Part shown: positions 1-6,123 of the stretch, piece by piece
Layout: every line of letters begins with the position of its first letter
Numbering within the stretch: position 1 is the first letter of the stretch
Notes under the pieces: generated by a model
The model's input: only the letters and a program-made list of their open reading frames with translations
The model's database searches: none
What the model was told of the DNA's origin: nothing
Assembly: GCA_038043025.1 (NCBI GenBank)
Contig: JBBTCW010000058.1
Span: 1-11,011 of the forward strand
Source of the DNA: O2-02-FULL-42-9 sp038043025
GTDB taxonomy: Bacteria; Pseudomonadota; Gammaproteobacteria; UBA12402
DNA length: 11,011 nucleotides
Reading direction: 5' to 3'
Program-made: the position numbers and the translations under genes

Positions 1-67
1 GTTTGAGTTACAACCCAAGTTGAATGCACAAAAACTTTTTTGACGGGGTACTAGCGTACATGATACT

Positions 68-898
68 GTGTCAGAATCTGCGCGTCGATTAGCTGCGAGG
101 TATCCAGGGATGGAGGGTGCTGTTTTAGAAAGTGTAATAAAAAAAGTTCGAGCCTATGTGGAGAGCTTAGGCGCTTCTCCAAGGAATGACGCGGCTAAAC
201 GATGTTTCGTAAGAATTACAGATCCTGCTTACAAATTTGTTGATAATCGTCCCAAGAAGGGTTCTAACCTCACAACAAAACAATTGCTCGCATTAGCATT
301 TTTAGCAATACACGATGAGAAGGGCGGCAATAGACTTTGTGGACTTGAAGATGCACGCGCGCAATTTGTTGACGGGCTTTACGAAATGCAGCGAGGTGGT
401 AACTTATTGGCCGGGGGGCATGATGATGGCGGGGGAGATTTGTCTATTTGTGATTCTGGAACCTTTAATAAGCTTATTGAAAAATTACAAGGTGTTGATA
501 GAGACTGTTGGATTGAATATATGACCCTCGCAACGGCAGGTGCTAAATTACCTGTCGTTGTTCGAGAAGAAGCAGAGCGTTATTTGAACACTCAAGCAGA
601 GCACTATTTGGCTCAACCACGCACCGCAGAAGAGTTACAAGCATTTACTGACTTAATGTCGGCAGTCAAAAAAGATGGTATTCCCGAAATATGGGGTAAA
701 ATTAAAGAGCGTGTAGCCGAGAGAATTTATGATGAATTTGAACGCCTTTTTAAAGATGATAGAGTGGGCTTTATTGACATCATTAACTCGGGTGAATATA
801 CAGCACCCCCTGGGCTGAGCGAATTCGTAACCGGTCTACAAGCTCGGGTCGCTCGGGCTGCCGAATCGCCTAGCTTACCTCGGCCTGGTTGTAAATAA
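68..898 (+). CDS. Orphan soluble protein, possibly a truncated C-terminal fragment
   Basis: I do not firmly recognise this 276-residue protein. It is hydrophilic, with no signal peptide or membrane helix. A helical N-terminus (residues 1-35) leads to a segment with TTKQLLALAFLAIHD (69-83), an acidic glycine-rich stretch with DDGGGDLSICDSGTFNKL (119-136), then charged helices (165-235) and a proline-containing tail. The middle block resembles, from memory, a recurrent block in large uncharacterised Legionellales proteins, some of them candidate type IV effectors; this is an impression, not a search result. Start choice is uncertain. GTG at 68 has no Shine-Dalgarno sequence. ATG at 110 (residue 15) has GAGG at 97-100, nine bases upstream, and would give 262 residues. 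The same frame is open from base 2 to a TGA at 41-43, so the gene may be the remnant of a longer one. It is convergent with the arn operon. Confidence 0.6.
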   Translation: MSESARRLAARYPGMEGAVLESVIKKVRAYVESLGASPRNDAAKRCFVRITDPAYKFVDNRPKKGSNLTTKQLLALAFLAIHDEKGGNRLCGLEDARAQFVDGLYEMQRGGNLLAGGHDDGGGDLSICDSGTFNKLIEKLQGVDRDCWIEYMTLATAGAKLPVVVREEAERYLNTQAEHYLAQPRTAEELQAFTDLMSAVKKDGIPEIWGKIKERVAERIYDEFERLFKDDRVGFIDIINSGEYTAPPGLSEFVTGLQARVARAAESPSLPRPGCK

Positions 899-975
899 TC
901 AAACTCACCCCGCCTTGGCCATTCGGACTTTTTCAAGTTCGATGTGCCAGGGCAGTCGGTTTGATTTGTTGTTTC

Positions 976-995
976 GTTAGGCTTTGTTTCCTAAC
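976..995. terminator. Weak hairpin in the convergent gap (possible terminator)
   Basis: GTTAGG (976-981) and CCTAAC (990-995) can form a 6-bp stem with an 8-base loop in the 106-bp gap between the two convergent genes. Neither strand has a proper T run after the stem, so it is a poor intrinsic terminator. It is listed because it is the clearest hairpin in the place where both transcripts should end. Confidence 0.25.
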
Positions 996-1004
996 CCTTG
1001 ATCT

Positions 1005-2537
1005 CTATTCCTTCGCTACCGGCACTAATGCCACCGGCAATGAAGGATCATCCGCATTAAATCGTCGGTCTAATAAATTCAGGGGCTCTTCTATCACGGT
1101 ATATTTCGGTAAAATATCTTGAATGTACGGCAAATAACTTTTTTGAATAATCAAAATATGATGCTGGGGATTATTTTTTAAAATAGGGAAGCTCGATAAA
1201 AGTGTTGCTCGTGTAGGATGTTCTTGTGCATTCTCTTTTGCATCGATAAATTCAACTAAGTTGGGTGAATTTAAATAAAAAAACGTTCGGCTCTGTGCAT
1301 CGAGAATGCTAATCGTCCAATCTTTCCAGGGTTTAATTTGCGTGGCCGTTTGGCGCACGTCTTTTGCGAATGGCATTAATCCGCCGCCACTATACGCGAG
1401 GGGATATAAAATGCCGAGTATGATTAAATTTATGATAAAAAAGCTTGTGGCGGTATAGCTTGCCCATTTTTTTCGTTTTGTAAACGCATCAACATGATTA
1501 TAAATCCAATCTGCCGTGAATAATGCGACAAAGGGCAGCATGGGAAGTATATAATAATTGCGTCTGGATCCGCTGGCAGTAAAAAATGCGAATATCAGTA
1601 AATTTGCCCAAGCGAGCCAGCGTGATCCAACGGTTTTTTGTTTCCAATGTTTTAGCGCGTCCCAAATAGCAACGAGATAAAAAAATATCCAAGGGAATGT
1701 GTAAAGAGGCAAGGCAAGGAAGTATGTATAAATGCTTCCTTCATGGTCAAATGGTTTGAAAAACCGTAAAAAGTTTTCTTGATACACTAAATGTAATCCA
1801 CTCACTGTGTCATGATTTGGATTAAAATAATATTGCAATCCAAAATGTAAAAAGTAAATTAAAACACCGATGATTAATGCAATGACCATTGATAGTTTAA
1901 GATGTTTTTGCCAATTATTGTCGTAGAGTAAATCGGGTATCAGAGCGACCAGCACGAGTACGGGTGCAATGAGTCCTTTGAGTAACGCAGCAATGGCGAG
2001 GATAGTAAAAAAAACAAGGTAGCTGAAAAAAGTAGGGCGGTCACGATATGCAAAATACCAAACAAGGGCAAGCATCATGCCGGCGATATTCAGCATATCT
2101 GTGTTGGCAACGCGCGCCCAAAAGACAAACATAAACGAGCTGATTAAGATCCAACCGGCGAGCATGCCTGTTTGTTTGCTGCTGATGCGTTTGCCAATGG
2201 TGTATACACTCCAGACGGTGATAAGACCAGCGATTACGCCAGGCAATCGCAATGCCCATATATTGAATCCGCCCGTTATAAAAGAAGCGGCAATCATCAG
2301 CCAATAGGAAATGAGCGGTTTATCGTAATAAAAATATTCTCCTAGAAAAGGATGGAAATAATCGTGACGCAGTATCATTTGATGGGCGATGTTCGCCCAT
2401 CGCCATTCTTGCGTCCAGAGTTCTTTGGTGCCGAGCATGATGAACAGCACTAAAACGCTGGCGAAAAACAAAATCCATGGGTTATTGAGTAATTTCCAGA
2501 GATAAATTGAAAATGGTTTTTTTGATTTCTGTGTCAT
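1005..2537 (-). CDS. Second ArnT-like GT-C glycosyltransferase (family 39/83), divergent active site
   Basis: Integral membrane glycosyltransferase of 510 residues with about a dozen hydrophobic segments and a soluble C-terminal tail of about 110 residues, the ArnT/PMT-type GT-C layout. Such enzymes transfer a sugar from a polyprenyl-phosphate donor on the periplasmic face. The first-loop signature aligns with that of the arnT in this window but is changed: TQEWRWANI (42-50) stands where arnT has PDEGRYAEI, so the usual Asp is Gln43 and the second Glu is Asn49. YDKP (71-74) replaces FEKP. Arg46, Lys73 and a second-loop Asp147 (ANTDM) are kept. It is last in the operon, starting 4 bp after the dehydrogenase stop with no Shine-Dalgarno sequence, so translation is probably coupled. 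It may move Ara4N or another sugar to a different acceptor, or be weak or inactive. Family call is firm; substrate is unknown. Confidence 0.85.
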   Translation of the reverse strand: MTQKSKKPFSIYLWKLLNNPWILFFASVLVLFIMLGTKELWTQEWRWANIAHQMILRHDYFHPFLGEYFYYDKPLISYWLMIAASFITGGFNIWALRLPGVIAGLITVWSVYTIGKRISSKQTGMLAGWILISSFMFVFWARVANTDMLNIAGMMLALVWYFAYRDRPTFFSYLVFFTILAIAALLKGLIAPVLVLVALIPDLLYDNNWQKHLKLSMVIALIIGVLIYFLHFGLQYYFNPNHDTVSGLHLVYQENFLRFFKPFDHEGSIYTYFLALPLYTFPWIFFYLVAIWDALKHWKQKTVGSRWLAWANLLIFAFFTASGSRRNYYILPMLPFVALFTADWIYNHVDAFTKRKKWASYTATSFFIINLIILGILYPLAYSGGGLMPFAKDVRQTATQIKPWKDWTISILDAQSRTFFYLNSPNLVEFIDAKENAQEHPTRATLLSSFPILKNNPQHHILIIQKSYLPYIQDILPKYTVIEEPLNLLDRRFNADDPSLPVALVPVAKE

Positions 2538-2541
2538 ACAT

Positions 2542-3591
2542 TTATGTGGGGGTGTCAGTTTTGTGAGCGTGCTCAGGGAGTAAATAATAATCGAGCGTTT
2601 TGCGAAGAGCTGTTTCCATATTCACTTTGGGCGCCCAGCCTAAATATTGTTTGGCGTTATGAATGGCGGGGACGCGTGCTGATACATCTTGATAGCCTTT
2701 TCCATAATATTGTGCGCCATCGATTTCAATTAATTTTGTTTGCGCAGCAAGTGTGGCATAGTCAGGGTAAGTTTTAACGATTTTAATGAGTAATTCAGCC
2801 AGTTCGCGGATAGAAAAATCATTTTTTGGATTGCCAACGTTAAAAATACGGCCATCTGCACAACCTTCTTTATTTTCGATGATGCGAAGCAAACAATCAA
2901 CACCATCCGAAATGTCTGTAAAACAGCGGCGTTGTGTGCCGCCATCCACTAATTGAATATCCTGTCCGCGCATGATGTTGCCTAAGAATTGTGTTAACAC
3001 ACGCGAGCCACCTTCTTTGGGTTCAAGAATGTTATCTAATTTTGGCCCTATCCAATTGAATGGTCTGAACAAGGTATATTTCAATCCTTGTTGCATGCCA
3101 TAAGCCGCAATGACGCGATCCATTAATTGTTTGGAGGCGGAATAAATCCAGCGCGGTTTGTTAATGGGTCCTAGGATTAAAGGACTTGTTTCTTCATCGA
3201 ATTCTTCATCCGTACACATGCCGTACACTTCAGAGGTGGAGGGAAACACGACGCGTTTTTTGTAATGAACGATCTGGCGAATAATTTCTAAATTGGCTTC
3301 GAAGTCCAGATTAAATACGGCGAGTGGATTGGTGACATACGTTGAAGGTGTGGCGATGGCGACGAGAGGTAAGACGACGTCACATTTTTTGATATGATAT
3401 TCAATCCATTCCTTGTTGATCGTGATGTCGCCTTCGATAAAGTGAAAGCGCTCGTGGTCTAGGCAATTTTTTAATTTATTGTTGGCCATGTCCATGCCAT
3501 ACACTTCCCAGTCTTTTTGGCTGAGGATGCTTTCTGTTAGGCTATTGCCGATAAATCCATTCACGCCTAATATCAATATTTTTTTGCTCAT
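2542..3591 (-). CDS. arnA: Stand-alone ArnA C-terminal domain: UDP-glucuronate decarboxylase/UDP-4-keto-pentose synthase
   Basis: NAD-dependent SDR enzyme of 349 residues that oxidises and decarboxylates UDP-glucuronate to UDP-4-keto-pentose, the first committed step to Ara4N. The Rossmann motif GVNGFIG is at 9-15. The active site matches E. coli ArnA at a constant offset of 313: Ser120/Glu121 (STSEVYG; Ser433/Glu434), Tyr150/Lys154 (YSASK; Tyr463/Lys467) and Arg306 (Arg619). Other hallmark stretches are KKCDVVLPLVAIATP (68-82), NKPRWIYSASKQL (144-156) and YYGKGYQDV (295-303). The roughly 300-residue N-terminal formyltransferase domain of enterobacterial ArnA is absent: the ORF begins at the dehydrogenase, with AAGG about 9 bases before the ATG. 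Stand-alone relatives, as in Ralstonia, are known as bifunctional UDP-4-keto-pentose/UDP-xylose synthases, so UDP-xylose is a possible side product. It lies 22 bp after arnC. Confidence 0.93.
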   Translation of the reverse strand: MSKKILILGVNGFIGNSLTESILSQKDWEVYGMDMANNKLKNCLDHERFHFIEGDITINKEWIEYHIKKCDVVLPLVAIATPSTYVTNPLAVFNLDFEANLEIIRQIVHYKKRVVFPSTSEVYGMCTDEEFDEETSPLILGPINKPRWIYSASKQLMDRVIAAYGMQQGLKYTLFRPFNWIGPKLDNILEPKEGGSRVLTQFLGNIMRGQDIQLVDGGTQRRCFTDISDGVDCLLRIIENKEGCADGRIFNVGNPKNDFSIRELAELLIKIVKTYPDYATLAAQTKLIEIDGAQYYGKGYQDVSARVPAIHNAKQYLGWAPKVNMETALRKTLDYYLLPEHAHKTDTPT

Positions 3592-3613
3592 GATTTTTGC
3601 CTTATACTAAAAT

Positions 3614-4555
3614 CTATTCTGCTTCTACAATCTTTTGAATAACAAATCGCGGTCGTTTTTGTGATTCCTGATAGATGCGTCCCACATATTCTCCAATAAT
3701 GCCGAGACCTAATAAAATCAAGCCCATGATAAAAAATGCAATGGCGAATAATGTAAAAACGCCTTCTGCTTCGGGGCCAACAATCAGTCGGCGAATAAAT
3801 AAATAAATCACGAATAAAATACTAAACGCCGAAACGCCAATGCCTAATAATGTAAACATCTGTAATGGCACTAATGAAAAATTGGTTAGCATGTCGAAGT
3901 TATAACGAATTAATTTATATAAACTGTAGCTGGATGTGCCCAGCGAGCGTTCTTCATGTTTTACGCCAATTTCGGTGGGATTGACGGCGTATATCATGGC
4001 GAGTGCAGTAATAAACGTCGATTTCTCGCCGGTTGCGGTCATTTGTTTGACGATGTTGCGACGATAAGCGCGCAGCATGGATCCTTCATCTTCCATCTTA
4101 ATGCGTGCGGGCGTGATTTTTTTGCGAATGATGTTATGTGCTTTAGAAACGAATTTGCGCCACAGATGATCTTGACGATTTAAACGGAAACTATTGACAA
4201 CATCATGTCCTTCGTCGATAGCTGCCATTAATTTTGGAATTTCTTCGGGCGGCGTTTGCATGTCGGCATCGAGCATAATGGCGACTTCCCCGCGCATGTT
4301 TTCAAATCCAGCCATGATCGCCATATGTTGCCCGTAGTTGCCGTTAAAATGAATAATGCGAAATTCTTTGGGTCGACGTTTAACAAGATCATTTAATAAA
4401 GTGGCTGAGTTATCGGTGCTGCCATCATTCACTAAAATAACTTCGTAAGGGCGAGCGAGTGAGTCCATAACCTTGGTCAATCGCTCGTATAAGGACTCAA
4501 TCACTTCTTGTTCGTTATGGATGGGAACCACAATGCTGATTTCGGGTTTATGCAT
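3614..4555 (-). CDS. arnC: Undecaprenyl-phosphate aminoarabinose transferase, ArnC-like (GT2)
   Basis: Membrane-anchored GT-A glycosyltransferase of 313 residues (E. coli ArnC is 322) that moves the aminosugar from UDP to undecaprenyl phosphate on the cytoplasmic face. The order is: family-2 start SIVVPIHNEQE (7-17), LVNDGSTDNS (41-50), NYGQHMAIMAGF (73-84), the metal-binding DAD at 96-98 followed by MQTPPEEIP, NRQD (126-129), EGSMLRAYRR (157-166), then two C-terminal membrane helices (about 229-260 and 267-290) and GEYVGRIYQESQKRPRFVIQ near the end. These match ArnC more closely than DPM1- or GtrB-type enzymes, though GtrB-like donors are related. The natural ArnC substrate is the formylated sugar; no formyltransferase is encoded here, so the true donor is open. 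Its start overlaps the end of arnB by 8 bp (translational coupling). Confidence 0.88.
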   Translation of the reverse strand: MHKPEISIVVPIHNEQEVIESLYERLTKVMDSLARPYEVILVNDGSTDNSATLLNDLVKRRPKEFRIIHFNGNYGQHMAIMAGFENMRGEVAIMLDADMQTPPEEIPKLMAAIDEGHDVVNSFRLNRQDHLWRKFVSKAHNIIRKKITPARIKMEDEGSMLRAYRRNIVKQMTATGEKSTFITALAMIYAVNPTEIGVKHEERSLGTSSYSLYKLIRYNFDMLTNFSLVPLQMFTLLGIGVSAFSILFVIYLFIRRLIVGPEAEGVFTLFAIAFFIMGLILLGLGIIGEYVGRIYQESQKRPRFVIQKIVEAE

Positions 4556-5723
4556 GCATCAGTGCCTCTTCAAAAACCGTTTGCATGGTATCCATCACGT
4601 GATCTTGTATCGATTCAGTCATCGTTGGAAAAAGCGGCAAGCTCATAATGCGAGAGGAAATGTTTTCGGCATGGGGAAAGTCACCGACTTTATAGCCAAA
4701 TGTTTTTTGATAATATGAAAATAAATGCACGGCATCATAGTGAAAACCAATGCCGATGTTTTTATCTTTCATTTTCTCGAGGAATATATCGCGAGTCATG
4801 TGGGCTTGTTCAAGGTTTAACAGGGGATTGAACAAATGCCAAATATGGTTGTGTTCATAATGTGTGGGATCTTCGGGCAAATCAAATTGCGGCCAATTTT
4901 TTAATTTTTCTAAGTAACGATGCGCGAGTTGTGTGCGGCGCTGATTAAATTCGTCGAGCTGTGGCAGTTGATGTAATCCTAAGGCGGCTTGTATATCCAT
5001 CATATTATACTTAAATCCTGCGACGGGCACATCGTAATGCTGTGAACCGGATTTTGAAAATCGGTTCCATGCGTCGGTACGATCAATGCCATGAAATCGT
5101 AAAATTTCAACTTGATGAGCTACTTCATCATCGGATGTGGTCACGCAACCGCCTTCGCCGGTGGTCATGTTTTTATTCGGATGAAAACTAAAGACCTGTG
5201 TATCGCCAAAGCTGCCGATTTTTTTATTTTTATAAGTCGCACCGATGGCTTGAGCCGCATCTTCGATGACGCGCAGATTATATTTTTTGGCTAATGCATA
5301 AATGGGATCAAGATCAACCGATAAGCCTGCAAAATGTACGGGCATGATGGCGCGCGTTTTTGCTGTAATGGCCGGTTCAATGAATTCAGCCGTGATATTT
5401 CGTGTGGTCAAATCAACATCGACGAAAACGGGTTTTCCGCCAGCGTGTATGACGGTATTAGCACTGGCGACAAATGTAAATGCAGGCACGATCACTTCAT
5501 CATCGGGCTTTAGATTTAGACTCATCAGAGCCAGTTGTAATCCTGCGGTGCCGGATAACAATGGTAAGGCATGTTTTGCACCAAGATACTCTTTGAGCAT
5601 GCTCGCGAATTTTTGTACGCGAGGACCGGTGGTAATCCAGCCTGATTTCAGACAGTTGACGACTTCATCGATAGTGGCCTGATCGATGGTGGGCTTTGAA
5701 AATGGCAAAAATTCGTTTGTCAT
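4548..5723 (-). CDS. arnB: UDP-4-keto-pentose aminotransferase ArnB (PLP-dependent, DegT/DnrJ/EryC1 family)
   Basis: Cytoplasmic PLP aminotransferase of 391 residues that converts UDP-4-keto-pentose to UDP-Ara4N using glutamate. Fold-type I DegT-family landmarks are the N-terminal FSKPTID and SGWITTGP (27-34), SGTAGLQLAL (57-66) for the PLP phosphate, VPAFTFVASANTV (79-91), VIEDAAQAIGA (152-162) with Asp155 for the pyridine nitrogen, and FSFHPNKNMTTGEGG (178-192) with the Schiff-base Lys184, equivalent to Lys188 of Salmonella ArnB. The closing region GIGFHYDAVHL is also family-typical. Related sugar aminotransferases such as PseC-type enzymes share these motifs, so the ArnB assignment leans on the neighbours. 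GAGGG sits just before the ATG and overlaps the upstream stop; the gap is 8 bp. Confidence 0.9.
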   Translation of the reverse strand: MTNEFLPFSKPTIDQATIDEVVNCLKSGWITTGPRVQKFASMLKEYLGAKHALPLLSGTAGLQLALMSLNLKPDDEVIVPAFTFVASANTVIHAGGKPVFVDVDLTTRNITAEFIEPAITAKTRAIMPVHFAGLSVDLDPIYALAKKYNLRVIEDAAQAIGATYKNKKIGSFGDTQVFSFHPNKNMTTGEGGCVTTSDDEVAHQVEILRFHGIDRTDAWNRFSKSGSQHYDVPVAGFKYNMMDIQAALGLHQLPQLDEFNQRRTQLAHRYLEKLKNWPQFDLPEDPTHYEHNHIWHLFNPLLNLEQAHMTRDIFLEKMKDKNIGIGFHYDAVHLFSYYQKTFGYKVGDFPHAENISSRIMSLPLFPTMTESIQDHVMDTMQTVFEEALMHA

Positions 5724-5731
5724 AGGATCCC

Positions 5732-6112
5732 TCAGCTTTGTGCGACTAAATATACGCCGCCAATGATCACAAAAATTCCGATCATGCGCAAGAGGGAAAA
5801 ATTCTCACCTAAAAAATAGGCGGCCGCGATGGCGGTCGTGATATAGCCTAGGCTTGAGAGGGGGTAGGCCATGCCGACTTGAATCCGAGAGAGCACAACC
5901 AGCCAGAAAACGACGCTAAAGACGTAAAGAGTTAGACCTATGATTAGATAGGGGTTGAGGGCAATTTGTAAGGCGGTTGCCAATAGATGCGCCCAGGGAT
6001 GCGCCCAGGCAAATGAGATCGTGCCCATGTGGTTCGTGGCCATCTTGAGCAAAATTTGAGCGGCCGTGTTTAAAAGAATGCATACAAATACAAACGATAG
6101 TGTAATAGCCAT
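5732..6112 (-). CDS. Small EamA/SMR-type membrane carrier, ArnE/ArnF-like flippase candidate
   Basis: A 126-residue protein with four predicted helices (about 2-24, 54-74, 81-101 and 107-124), the size and layout of ArnE (111) and ArnF (128), which act together to flip undecaprenyl-phosphate-Ara4N to the periplasm. NTAAQILLKMA (15-25) in helix 1 and YPLSSLGYI (83-91) plus LGE (101-103) before helix 4 fit the EamA/SMR type. The start at 6112 is preceded by AAGAGAG and lies 11 bp after the arnT stop; the frame extends upstream to 6277, but that part is the end of arnT. Only one such subunit is encoded where enterobacteria have two, so a homodimer or a partner elsewhere is implied. A perfect 12-bp tandem duplication (5986-6009) encodes AWAHPWAH (35-42) in the first loop. 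Confidence 0.8.
   Translation of the reverse strand: MAITLSFVFVCILLNTAAQILLKMATNHMGTISFAWAHPWAHLLATALQIALNPYLIIGLTLYVFSVVFWLVVLSRIQVGMAYPLSSLGYITTAIAAAYFLGENFSLLRMIGIFVIIGGVYLVAQS
5986..6009. repeat. Perfect 12-bp tandem duplication inside the carrier gene
   Basis: GATGCGCCCAGG occurs twice head to tail (5986-5997 and 5998-6009). It is a multiple of three, keeps the frame and adds four residues (the doubled WAH in AWAHPWAH) to the loop between helices 1 and 2. Confidence 0.95.
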
Positions 6113-6123
6113 AATTTCTCTCT

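Noticed and set aside
30..43. Homopolymer frameshift (A and T runs) as the cause of the TGA at 41-43
   Set aside because: The frames before and after are the same, so a single indel would not restore continuity. A nonsense change or a separate gene end fits better.
5302..5682. 126-codon open frame on the plus strand
   Set aside because: Fully antisense to arnB, whose motifs are intact. The product has no recognisable features and no ribosome binding site context.
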